From assembly GCA_001766655.1 (NCBI GenBank), contig MJCC01000008.1, forward strand, positions 623,459-687,458: a stretch of 64,000 nucleotides of DNA, given 5' to 3'. Shown piece after piece: positions 21,489 to 31,006 of this stretch (position 1 is its first letter; each line of letters begins with the position of its first letter). Position numbers and translations under genes: made by a program. Below the pieces are notes generated by a model. The model saw nothing but the letters and a program-made list of their open reading frames with translations. It had not been told where the DNA came from and did no database searches. The DNA comes from Phytomonas francai. Taxonomy: Eukaryota; Euglenozoa; Kinetoplastea; Trypanosomatida; Trypanosomatidae.

Positions 21489-23387
21489 TCACGGGAACGC
21501 CACGACGGTGGCCGGGCGGGGGGCCACGGAGTGCGCGGGGCAGGGGCCGAGGAGGAAGTGCCCCCCCCCCGCAGGGGGGTACCCCTCGTGCGTCACGAGC
21601 CGCCGGAGCGCGCCGGCGGGGCGGAAGGGGAGGGGGGCCCCGCGGGGCCGGCCCGCCGGCGTGTAGCGGCCGGGCGACGACGTCGGCCCGGACGGGGCGT
21701 GTAACCCGGGGCCGGCGGCGGCGACCGGGACGCCGTAGACCCCGCGCGGCGACGGCGTGGGCTCGGGGAAGAGGACGACGTAGGGCGCCGGCGCACGCCC
21801 ATGCTGGGCGGGCAGGAGGTCCGCCCTCGGGCACAGCCCCTCCGTCGCGGCGTAGCTCCCCCTGCAGGGCGGCATCTGCGACGGCAACCGCGTCGGCCCC
21901 AGATGCAGCGGCGGGACGTTAGAGGGGTGCGCGTAGAGATTGAGATCGGACAACGGTATGAGAGTCATCAACGAAGGAGGTAAATAGCCCTCGGGTGGGA
22001 AGCTTGAGTAGGGGGAGGTCGTTTGGTTGATCAACGAGGGGGTTTGGAAGCTGGAACTGTTAGCAAAGGCAGCTGTAGTTGCTCGCTGCTGAGGGGAGCT
22101 GGTGAAGGGAAAAGACGCATATGCATTGGGGAGCGACCCATTCAAAAAGGGGTGCTGAAGAGCCTCCTGGCAACTCAGACGATACTGTTCGTCTAGGCAG
22201 AGCAAGCGAAGAATGAGGTCTATTAATAAAGCTTCCTCGGAGGAAGAGGACAGATTGTGTATATGGGATTCAGCATTTACTGTGCCGCTCAATATGCTAG
22301 TGTTGTATGTGTTGGGAAGCCTGTTAGTGCCTAAATTCAGGTTTTGTGGGTAACACTGGGGCTCGAGGGAATTCCGGTGCAACCGGAGGCCGCTATGGCG
22401 ACAATTTCTAATCCAGTTACCCAGCTGCAATGCTATTGTTTGGTGGTTGACGCAAGCCTCGGGTAGGCGGAGCTGTTTACCGTTGCTATCTGAAGTCAGA
22501 GCAGTTTGAGACGGATACCCCGCAAGTTGGACAATGCATGAAAGCTGGTCCTCAACATTTTCTCCGGGAAAAAGGGTTTTCCCGGAGTAAAGCTCCGCTA
22601 AAAGGCAACCCATGCTCCATGAGTCAATCTTAGGAGTGTAAGGTATCCCACGGAGGACCTCTGGTGCACGATACCATAGCGACTGCACGTCATAATAGTC
22701 ATTTTCGTTGAACTGTCGGACAGCGCCAAAATCAATTAAGAATGTATGGTCAAAATCAACCTCATTTTCGTCGGAATCTGACGAACTGCTGAGTGAAAAC
22801 GCAACGAGTTCATCCTGGGCACAATTTTGGTAGGAGTTATTTCCCCCGTTGATGTAATTAGACTGAGTTATCTCATGCATAAACAGTTTCGATGCATGTT
22901 TGTCGATATACGTCGATGCCTTGTTCATAGACCTATCGCCACTGGGATGCTTGCGCAACATGATGTTTTCGGGTTTGATATCGCAATGCATGAACCCCAC
23001 GCCATGGAGCGCAGTCAGGGCTTGAAGAACACGCTTAGAAACCTTTCTTATATCGGAAATTGACAATGGGCTAAATCCACGATCACGCAACAACTCAAAT
23101 AAATTCCTGTCCAATAACTCTGTAACAATACACACGTGGCCGTTGTCCTCAAAGACATCTAACAACCTAACAGATTCTGCGTTATTGCTGAGTTTCTGCA
23201 AGGCACATATTTCATTCATTGCAGAACGTTGATAAGCAGGGTTGGATTGCGACACTTTGATGGCCACATCTATGCTAATCAACTGATCTGTACAAAGAAA
23301 TACCTTGCCGTAGGTGCCAACACCAAGGACCTTTTTCGGAACATAGCGACCTCCCTTAAACGATGCTGGAGGTGAATAGGAGTTCAT
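21489..23387 (-). CDS. DYRK-like CMGC protein kinase
   Basis: 632 residues from ATG at 23387. Kinase motifs are complete: glycine loop GVGTYG (22-27), VAIK with Lys44, helix-C Glu59, catalytic HCDIKPEN (134-141), DFG (219-221), WYRAPEV (239-244 region) and DSWSMGCLLAELYSGKTLFPG. HCDIKPEN and QS.WYRAPEV.....Y..KID.WS.GC are typical of the DYRK/HIPK group. An insert of about 65 residues, rich in Ser, Asn and acidic residues, separates the catalytic loop from DFG. In the activation loop the sequence is DYYDVQS, where DYRKs have YxYIQS, so Asp sits at the usual activating Tyr. The C-terminal ~150 residues (from about 482) are Pro/Gly/Ala/Arg-rich and coded by extremely GC-rich DNA. Substrates are unknown. 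Confidence 0.85.
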   Translation of the reverse strand: MNSYSPPASFKGGRYVPKKVLGVGTYGKVFLCTDQLISIDVAIKVSQSNPAYQRSAMNEICALQKLSNNAESVRLLDVFEDNGHVCIVTELLDRNLFELLRDRGFSPLSISDIRKVSKRVLQALTALHGVGFMHCDIKPENIMLRKHPSGDRSMNKASTYIDKHASKLFMHEITQSNYINGGNNSYQNCAQDELVAFSLSSSSDSDENEVDFDHTFLIDFGAVRQFNENDYYDVQSLWYRAPEVLRGIPYTPKIDSWSMGCLLAELYSGKTLFPGENVEDQLSCIVQLAGYPSQTALTSDSNGKQLRLPEACVNHQTIALQLGNWIRNCRHSGLRLHRNSLEPQCYPQNLNLGTNRLPNTYNTSILSGTVNAESHIHNLSSSSEEALLIDLILRLLCLDEQYRLSCQEALQHPFLNGSLPNAYASFPFTSSPQQRATTAAFANSSSFQTPSLINQTTSPYSSFPPEGYLPPSLMTLIPLSDLNLYAHPSNVPPLHLGPTRLPSQMPPCRGSYAATEGLCPRADLLPAQHGRAPAPYVVLFPEPTPSPRGVYGVPVAAAGPGLHAPSGPTSSPGRYTPAGRPRGAPLPFRPAGALRRLVTHEGYPPAGGGHFLLGPCPAHSVAPRPATVVAFP

Positions 23388-24567
23388 ATATTTTACGTAT
23401 TATTACCTCGTTCAGTAAGAACCCTATTAGTTTGGATTTTGCCAATGTTAAGGCGAAGGTATTATTGTCAGTACCTTTCTCAATGATCTTGGTGAATTTC
23501 GAATTCTATTGTCGCAAATTAATGGAAATATGGTCAAGCACAGAAAAAAATCAATTCGTATCCTATGAATTTGCGCTATGTGCACTTATTAGTCGATGGA
23601 AAATGAAATAAGGTCAATATACAGGATTACCTGAAACGAAATCGTTAGATCCTCCTTGAGAACTTTTCTGAAGCAAAAATAGAAAGAAAAAAGAGTAAAT
23701 GCTTCCGAAACTATTGTGTATCACTGAACCTGATGAAAGGAATTAATAGAACAGACCTTAAAAGCAAATATAAGCAAGAGAAAATAAAAAATCAAACTTG
23801 GTGTCAATAAATTTACCGTTTCAGAAACAGTATTTCCGGTCCTAAAGTTAAAAAAAGCAAAAAGGAAACAAAAAAAAGAAAGTGAGAATAAAGTGAAGAT
23901 AAATTTCCCTTTAATTACTGCTGATCCTGGCGATGCTATTTCTCTAAGATATGTTTAATAGAACTTACGTTCAAAAATATCTTCGTTATACTTTATTTTC
24001 TTTTTCACACGTATTTGTGAGCTGTGGGGAGTCTCCTCTAATGTTTAATCCCTTCCAAAAACGATAGAGTTTGGGATATGGAAAGGTACCTAGAAATTTT
24101 TGAAGTATTCCCCCTTGAGAGTTATCACTACCTTAGCTGTGTGTATGGCAGTAGCTTTCTAATTTTATACTCTGCCACTGTTAAAATCAAATCTTTAGAA
24201 AGCGAAAGACGTAATTTTGAGACTGACTTCAGTGATTCACTCTTTTTTAATGCGAAATTGTATTTAGTATAGATGCTCTAGGCATATATCTTGTGACAAG
24301 GAAGTGTAAAAATGTAAAAAAGGGATCGAAAGATGAATTTATCTCGGAATTTAGTCCACTTTAATTCTCCTTTATTGACTCAAACCACCATCAATAACAA
24401 GAAGCAAGACTTTTGCTTTGAAAGACGCAATTAGATATCTGTGAGCAAGGAAGAAAAATAGCCAAACATAACTACCATTCTAACTTTCTGCAAAAAAAAA
24501 AACAATATGAATGCACAATAAACAGTAAACGAATAAAAGATGGAAACCGAATCTTGCTCTTTTATTT
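23388..24567. other. intergenic spacer, kinase / WD40 gene
   Basis: About 1.2 kb of AT-rich DNA. Plus-strand frames at 23363-23611 and 24078-24272 have no protein-like composition and lie against the direction of the cluster. No RNA gene was recognised. Confidence 0.55.
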
Positions 24568-26436
24568 CTATCCTCTTTCTGCTATATCTAGCATTTCCTT
24601 TTTTTGACCAAAGGATCCGGAAGAAACCCCTTCGACTTCCCTTCCCTTCTTTACTATTTCAAAAAAATCGACCCGCCACAACGCGATGCAGCCATCTTTG
24701 CTAGCTGAGGCAAAAACGTACACTCCTGCACTCTCCTCATGCAAGTCATCAGAGCTGCTCTCATTTATACGAGGCTGATATTCATAACACTGAGGTTGTC
24801 GAGGATCGAATCCAAAGGATGCCTCCATTGCAACTGCAGAGGGTGCAATGCAAACGCTGTTAACCGTTTCCGTATGAAAGGGTAGTGTAGAAAGAACCTC
24901 GCCTGTGCGTGCATCTAGCACTCGAAGACTGTGATCCCAGCATCCCAGCACCGCAAAATCATCTTGAAGTACTGCACTGCCCAATCCTTTGTTAAATTTA
25001 CGCTGCCACACCGTATAGAAATGTATCGGTTCGCTTTGCTCTGTATCCTTTCGGTGTGTTAATGTGCTATGATTGAAACTATCATGAATAAGGCCTTCCT
25101 TAACCATCTCTGGATTTTGACATATCAGGCGATAGGAATGAACGCGGCCCTCGGTAGAAGTGACCAGGACTCGTTGTGTGTGATACAAGCACACCATGGA
25201 GGGCTCTGGGAATGCGCGCACGATGCCAAGGATACGTAGCATAAGATTAGTTTCCTTACATGGTGTCATTCCTCTGTTGCCGTGCTGAGCATCGTGGGAA
25301 GAAGCTTGATACTGGCACAACACAACATGGCCGCTCTCAAATGACACTATTAGATGGTGCTCATTTTTGATACAAATGTACATGATGGTGCCGCCTTTGA
25401 ATCCCTTGCAGGTGCAAGAACTACCGAGAAAACGAAGGTTCAGGGTGCTGTCCACTGTAGCATTAGCAACTCTGGATGATTGCACATCATCCAGAAACGG
25501 TCTTGTATTAGGCAATGTGCAGTGCTGCGGACCTTGCTTCGCTGTTCCGCACGCACCTAATGCATCATGAGGGCCTATGACAGTAGTGTCGAGAGATGCA
25601 TCTGAAGTATGGCCATACGTAGAAGGAAAACATTCGACCAAAGTATCCCGAGGTGTTTGGTGTTTTGTGCTTTCTTTTCCATTTATTGTTGATACGAATG
25701 AAACATGCCAGAGGGAAATGACGCCCTGAGCATCATGTGGCACGGCAAGGACGGTTGATCCATTACCATCACAATAGCTCGCAACAGCGCAAAAACCGTG
25801 CTGCGGAACCTGTACTGTATGAAGTAGGAGCGGTGTTGTATAGTTAGACAACGAAGACGGCTTCTCGTCGTCCAACTTGCAGTCCCAAATGTATAGGCGC
25901 TGATTGCGACATTGAGTAAATATATATATGGATTTCATATGTTTCATTTTGTTAGCATTTGGATAAAGGGAATCACGTAAGATGCGAAAACGACGGCGTG
26001 GCGGGCGCTCGGAAGCAAAGGAAGCACTCACAGCCCCACTATTAGGTCCAGCCGACTCCTTTGTGGATAGGGCACTTTGCTCTCCTGGACGTATAAGTGG
26101 ATTTCTAGAAGCATTGCAACCCAGCACTGGTTTCATGATACTAGCGTTTCTGGGGCAAAAGAACCCCACAGCAAGCACACCTTCAACTGAAAGTGCTGAC
26201 AATTCGTTTGTAGGATTCTGCTCTCCTGCCCATTTTGCTGGTTTAAACATCAGAAGTGGCCTTCGAAGTGACAAATCCCAAACAATGACTGTTCCACCAG
26301 TGTCGCCACTAATAAAAAGTTTAGATTCGTCATTGTTATCCGGCGAAGGATAAAATGAAGACGAGAGAATTGGGTTGTCGTGTTGCCGTAGCACAAAAAG
26401 CGGTTCGTGTGCATTTTTCCCACCGAAATTAATCAT
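24568..26436 (-). CDS. WD40-repeat protein, ASA1/GNB1L-like
   Basis: 622 residues from ATG at 26436. The N-terminus reads FVLRQHDNPILSSSFYP, then LFISGDTGGTVIVWDLSLRRPLLMF, a clear first WD repeat. The C-terminus has VLGCWDHSLRVLDARTGEVLSTLPFHTETVNSV and FASASKDGCIALWRVDF, which read as the last two repeats. This spacing, with long loops between (Ser/Thr/His-rich linkers near 110-150 and 255-330), resembles ASA1/GNB1L, a WD40 protein linked to maturation of PIKK kinases through the ASTRA/TTT system. The match is by overall pattern only; a different WD40 family is possible. Confidence 0.6.
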   Translation of the reverse strand: MINFGGKNAHEPLFVLRQHDNPILSSSFYPSPDNNDESKLFISGDTGGTVIVWDLSLRRPLLMFKPAKWAGEQNPTNELSALSVEGVLAVGFFCPRNASIMKPVLGCNASRNPLIRPGEQSALSTKESAGPNSGAVSASFASERPPRRRFRILRDSLYPNANKMKHMKSIYIFTQCRNQRLYIWDCKLDDEKPSSLSNYTTPLLLHTVQVPQHGFCAVASYCDGNGSTVLAVPHDAQGVISLWHVSFVSTINGKESTKHQTPRDTLVECFPSTYGHTSDASLDTTVIGPHDALGACGTAKQGPQHCTLPNTRPFLDDVQSSRVANATVDSTLNLRFLGSSCTCKGFKGGTIMYICIKNEHHLIVSFESGHVVLCQYQASSHDAQHGNRGMTPCKETNLMLRILGIVRAFPEPSMVCLYHTQRVLVTSTEGRVHSYRLICQNPEMVKEGLIHDSFNHSTLTHRKDTEQSEPIHFYTVWQRKFNKGLGSAVLQDDFAVLGCWDHSLRVLDARTGEVLSTLPFHTETVNSVCIAPSAVAMEASFGFDPRQPQCYEYQPRINESSSDDLHEESAGVYVFASASKDGCIALWRVDFFEIVKKGREVEGVSSGSFGQKKEMLDIAERG

Positions 26437-27063
26437 TACTGATTACAAAAATAATAGTAGACGCTAAATTCTATTTCCCAATACTAGTCTAAAGTTATCT
26501 CTTCGACCCCCCTCCTCGCACACAAACACATTAGGAAACAAAACAGAAAAGGAAAGAATCGAAATAATTAAGCATACGTTACACACGACTTTGAAACGTT
26601 AGAAAGGTGTATGATGCTATTTAGCTAATTGGTATTTTCATGTTGAAATTAAATAAAATCGATAAAATCATGATCTGTAAGGATCATGGAAGGCGGATCT
26701 TCATACATCTCAGGCTTGAAAAAGAACAAACTATTTAACATAAAACTAGTCACACATTTTTTTAAAATCTTAGTAAATACATATTCCTCGAATAACGTGT
26801 CTATTTTCAACCTCCATAACAGAACGAGCAAATAATAATAATAATAATGATAATAATAATAAGATATATATATAGATATATAGATATATAGATATCATAT
26901 CGAGCACAAGTAATACATTGCTCTTTTTTCCTCGATTTTTAGCACCCCTGAAAGACGGAATAAAATAAAGTAAGTACATCAAAATATATTGACCAAAGAA
27001 AAATAGTAATTTAGGAAAATCCAAACGACTTGAGGTATAAAAATATATTACATACTTAACCAT
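26437..27063. other. intergenic spacer with ATA/TA microsatellites
   Basis: About 630 bases, very AT-rich. It includes simple repeats at 26831-26896 and two frames (26649-26831, 26770-27063 minus) made of Tyr, Ile, Leu and Phe that I regard as chance. Confidence 0.6.
26831..26896. repeat. (ATA)n and (GATATATA)n microsatellite
   Basis: About ten AAT/ATA units followed by several TAGATATA units. Simple-sequence repeat in the spacer. Confidence 0.9.
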
Positions 27064-30000
27064 TCAGTTTTTAATTAATTCAGGCGTGCAAAATCCATGC
27101 AGAGCATCGCGTTCCACATTGTAGGCCTGTGAAGTATAGTAGTCAGTTGATCGAAACTGCACACTATTGCTCAAATTATCCAAAGGAACGTCACGCATGT
27201 TAATTCTGTCCTTTAGCGGGGTCTGGTTAACATGTAAAAGAGAATCAATATCTTCCAATATTTCTTCCGGAACTTGTGTACCCTCGAGGATAAGTGTATG
27301 AAGTTGTGGGTTAATTTTAAGAGCATAGAATAGGGCTTCACCAGAGGCCGTACCGATGGGATTTTGATCTAAATACAGAGCCTCTAAGGTATGATTGTTG
27401 CGAAGAACCTCAGCCAACGCGACGCACCCCACATCGGTGATATTGTTGTTCCCCAAATCCAGGGCACGAACGTTCGTTACGCTGCGGAGTGTTTGAGCTA
27501 GCGTCAAAAGTTCGGTATCAGTAAGGCTGTACTTGTTACTTTTGCCGTTCAAATTAATCATCTCATCCAACTCTTCCCCACGTTCGCATTTAAGGAGTAT
27601 TTGCTTTAGCTTCAAAGACCCAGAGTTGAGCTTAACCAAATAGTTTATATGCTCCTCATTCTCATAAGAAAATAAATTCCCATTCGTATCAATAAACCGA
27701 AGCTGCGGAACGTTTTCCAGGCATCCAATAATATCTTTTGCGCCAGAATTATCGATCTGATTGTGCGAGAGGTTTAGAGCTTCAAGATTGGGGCATGTCG
27801 TAATTAGTGCGACAATAAATTTCACGGAAGCCGAAGTTAAGCTGTTATGAGAAAGATCCACGAAGCGAAGAGATTCGTTGTGAACGAAAGCGTCGCATAA
27901 AAGTTCACAGGCTGAATCACCAAGATCTTGGTCATGAAGATCAATATCCAAAACGGGGCACTCCATGTCATCACGGCATAGTACTTCCTTCAGGGCATGT
28001 GGCTCTCGATTTATAGCGAGAAGCCGATTCATTTCCTTCAGAATGTCTCCATCAAAATTATCATCAACAATTATAGATCGGATGGAATTGTTCTTCTTAA
28101 GAACAGGAATCGCATACTCCAAGGCCGAAACGGTAATGTTTGTTTCAGTTACGTCCAAGTACGATAACGAGTTGTTATCTGGGAGCGCCTTCATCAACTC
28201 AAAAAAGCTGTTGTCGTCAATAGGATTTTTGGCAAGATTCAGGCAGAAGATCTTACAGTCCTTATGGGTCAATACACTCTGTAAATGTTTACAACCCTCA
28301 GTTCCAATGTTATTTCCCTTTAAATCAACGAGACCCACAAAAGATTTGCCACACATCACGTGGCATAAAACTGCCATCGAGACGTCATCCAAAGCCCACT
28401 CGCGGTGCGTCTCGGAAAGCTCAATCTTCCCCAGTGTCTCATCGGAGTCCTGCAACCCGTAAAAAATCCTCTTCACTTGAGGAGCGTCACGGTTAAGGTC
28501 ACACGCACGTTGAATGGTGGCAGCAAATTCTTCGGGGACACGGGTTCGACTCATGCTCACACTTCTCAGAGAATTATTTACACGCAGCATTGCTGGAAAA
28601 TCTTTCACGCCATCATAACCAAACAAGTTGTTCGATAAATCCAAAACTTTTAAAGCAGTGTTTGCATGCAAGATCTCACATAATTTTTCAACACCCCGAT
28701 TACCGATTGAATTGTTTTTCAAATTGACTTCTGTCAAGGTTTGGTTCACAGACAGTGCTTCAGAGAAAAAGAATGCACCAACATCACCAATAATGTTGTT
28801 TGAGAGATTTAATTTCCTGACAGTAGTGTTTTGTTGAAGTGCTCGGCTTAGAAGACCCAAGCACTCATCGTTGATCGTGACATCTCGCATAGAAAGGTCG
28901 ATTTCTTCGGTGCCTTCAGAATTATTTTCTAAATTGACCAAAATGGAGCGCAGGAGAGGTGGTGAGCGGTTGATGCAAATAAGTCCACCAATTTCCCGGT
29001 AATTGTCCTCCGATATTCGCGGGTTTACATTTATGTTCATGAATTTGATTTTGGGATTTGAACGAAGGACATGTATGATGAGAGCAGCAGAGTCATCCCC
29101 AAGATCGTTGTTTGCCAAGTTGATTTCTTCCACACCACAATCTTTTTTCTGAAAAGCTGCAAACAGGGCCTGAATGCCGGCCAATGTTAGGTTATTGTTG
29201 GCAAGCTCAAGAACACGTAGTGATGTATTCACGGAAAGCGCCTGTGCAAGAAGTGGCATATCGTTATCATTGAGGCCAATGTTACTCAAGTTAAGGGTCA
29301 CAATATCGGAACTATCACGAATGTAAGGCCAAAGGAAATGTACACACTGAGGCACATCTTTCACCCATTGAAAGTTAATTTCCGCTGCAGCTGGCGAGCG
29401 AGTACGAAGAGCAACGACGGCATCTTTTATGACCTTTGGCTGAGTGTTAAGTTCACATTCCCTTTCAATTGCAGCCTTGGTGTCCTTCTTAATATCGGTC
29501 CCAGAAAAATTCCAGGATGTAATTGCTGTGTTTGTATTAAATACCATGGATGGAATTTTCTGCGCGAACATATTGCTTATGCTTCTATTTTCACTGAAAT
29601 CAATATGTTTTATTGTGGGGTGGTTTAAGAGATCGGCCGATTTTATGAATTCTTCGAGCCCAACATCAGTGATTCGGCAGTTTTGCATTATAACTGATTC
29701 CACATTGCTGTCTTTTAGCAGCAGTGCAACTTCAATTACTCCATTATCCCCTAAGCCTGTTCCTGAAAAATCAATTTCCCTCAAGTTTGGAATCCCACAA
29801 ATATATTTGATGATGCGATTGTCCATGTCCAAGTATTTCATCCCCACAAATGATACTTTTTCGGCTGAGTTCATGAAAAGGGCACTTCTCAAAGACTCGG
29901 GGTAAGCACGGCCTTTAGCAAGAAAGTAAATACGAGTAATGTAATGCTCAGGGCAAGGATTCCCGGACAGGTCGCACATGGACAAATTCTGATCTTTAGT

Positions 30001-30288
30001 GAATAAAGAGAGTAATGATTTGCAACCACCTTCCCCAATTAAATTATTGGAAAGTTTCACTTCATTTATTGGGTATTTCGCAAGGAATTTGGATAACTCC
30101 TGTGCACCAACACAGGTAATTTGGTTCCCGGAAAAATTGAACGACTTGGCTTTAAAGGGGGAATTTTCAAAAGAGGCAATGATAATATTCAAATTATCGT
30201 CGTTCAAATTCAGATTGGAGCAATTTACAGATTCATCTGTCTGGTTTCTGAGCTTGGTAAGAAGCTTATTGAATTCGTCGTGGTCCAT
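27064..30288 (-). CDS. giant leucine-rich-repeat protein (RI-type), first gene of leftward cluster
   Basis: 1074 residues from ATG at 30288. The protein is built almost entirely of ribonuclease-inhibitor-type repeats of about 28 residues, for example VRKLNLSNNIIGDVGAFFF, LKVLDLSNNLFGYDGV, LEALNLSHNQIDNSGA and VRALDLGNNNITDVGC. Blocks of repeats are separated by a recurring linker of the form (I/L)N(R/T)xPxxLKxIL at about residues 128, 280, 439, 598, 759, 887 and 1019, giving a larger module of about 130-160 residues. No kinase, F-box, signal peptide or membrane segment is seen. Such proteins are usually interaction scaffolds; a flagellar or cytoskeletal role is a guess. It begins right at the edge of the strand-switch region. 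Confidence 0.85.
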   Translation of the reverse strand: MDHDEFNKLLTKLRNQTDESVNCSNLNLNDDNLNIIIASFENSPFKAKSFNFSGNQITCVGAQELSKFLAKYPINEVKLSNNLIGEGGCKSLLSLFTKDQNLSMCDLSGNPCPEHYITRIYFLAKGRAYPESLRSALFMNSAEKVSFVGMKYLDMDNRIIKYICGIPNLREIDFSGTGLGDNGVIEVALLLKDSNVESVIMQNCRITDVGLEEFIKSADLLNHPTIKHIDFSENRSISNMFAQKIPSMVFNTNTAITSWNFSGTDIKKDTKAAIERECELNTQPKVIKDAVVALRTRSPAAAEINFQWVKDVPQCVHFLWPYIRDSSDIVTLNLSNIGLNDNDMPLLAQALSVNTSLRVLELANNNLTLAGIQALFAAFQKKDCGVEEINLANNDLGDDSAALIIHVLRSNPKIKFMNINVNPRISEDNYREIGGLICINRSPPLLRSILVNLENNSEGTEEIDLSMRDVTINDECLGLLSRALQQNTTVRKLNLSNNIIGDVGAFFFSEALSVNQTLTEVNLKNNSIGNRGVEKLCEILHANTALKVLDLSNNLFGYDGVKDFPAMLRVNNSLRSVSMSRTRVPEEFAATIQRACDLNRDAPQVKRIFYGLQDSDETLGKIELSETHREWALDDVSMAVLCHVMCGKSFVGLVDLKGNNIGTEGCKHLQSVLTHKDCKIFCLNLAKNPIDDNSFFELMKALPDNNSLSYLDVTETNITVSALEYAIPVLKKNNSIRSIIVDDNFDGDILKEMNRLLAINREPHALKEVLCRDDMECPVLDIDLHDQDLGDSACELLCDAFVHNESLRFVDLSHNSLTSASVKFIVALITTCPNLEALNLSHNQIDNSGAKDIIGCLENVPQLRFIDTNGNLFSYENEEHINYLVKLNSGSLKLKQILLKCERGEELDEMINLNGKSNKYSLTDTELLTLAQTLRSVTNVRALDLGNNNITDVGCVALAEVLRNNHTLEALYLDQNPIGTASGEALFYALKINPQLHTLILEGTQVPEEILEDIDSLLHVNQTPLKDRINMRDVPLDNLSNSVQFRSTDYYTSQAYNVERDALHGFCTPELIKN

Positions 30289-30859
30289 TGCCTTGAGTAG
30301 CGGAGTTTTACAGTGGTATTATAAATCAGCTTTTCGTTTGAATCAAAGTAAAAATTAAGGTTAGTAAAGAATTATTTTTTATCGCATAAATTTCCCAACT
30401 TTCAAATCATCAATAGTTCATGTTTGAATAATCCATATTAAACATAATCAGTACTAAAATATCTTGATCTTGGGGCAAAGACTGCAATATGTAAAAGTTC
30501 GAGAGATAATCTGATCCAATAATAAAAATAGTAAAAATCGCAATAATGGTAAACATTTGTTTTTAACTACTAAAAACTATAATAATAATTTTACTCTTAA
30601 ACAATGACCCAATACCTTGCAACCCTAACTCCAAAACATCCCGAAAAGCCGCTTATGGGAAATAACAACACACCCAGTACTGCTATGTTAAAAATAAACT
30701 GTAGAAACTTATTTATTATTTATCCTTTTTCTTATTTTTCTTCAAGGTATTTCAGGTTTAAATATTCCTAAAGAATGATACCCATTTCAAGAAAAAATAT
30801 CGAAAAAATTATCTTCTTCCTTTATCTTTAAGGGCCTCCAAAATTATTATTTAAAGAGA

Positions 30860-31006
30860 CTAGATTTTCACTTGTCCATCCACACGCACCAGAAGCTCAC
30901 ATACCCCAGCTCCATCGTAGTTCTTGAAGCCTTTTCTACTTCTCACGACTCTACATGGATCATCAAAGCAAAACACAACACCATCTCCTACTTGGTAAAT
31001 TTTCAT
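30860..31006 (-). CDS. possible 48-residue protein in the strand-switch region
   Basis: Frame from ATG at 31006 to TAG. The peptide starts MKIYQVGDGVVFCFDD and continues PCRVVRSRK, NYDGAGVCELLVRVDGQVKI. The alternation of hydrophobic and charged residues with Gly/Asp turns looks like a small five-strand beta barrel (SH3 or Tudor-like), unlike the random AT-rich frames around it. Eight T lie just upstream of the ATG but no AG acceptor falls between them and the start. It is on the same strand as the leftward cluster. I recognise no family. It could also be a gene remnant or chance. Confidence 0.25.
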   Translation of the reverse strand: MKIYQVGDGVVFCFDDPCRVVRSRKGFKNYDGAGVCELLVRVDGQVKI

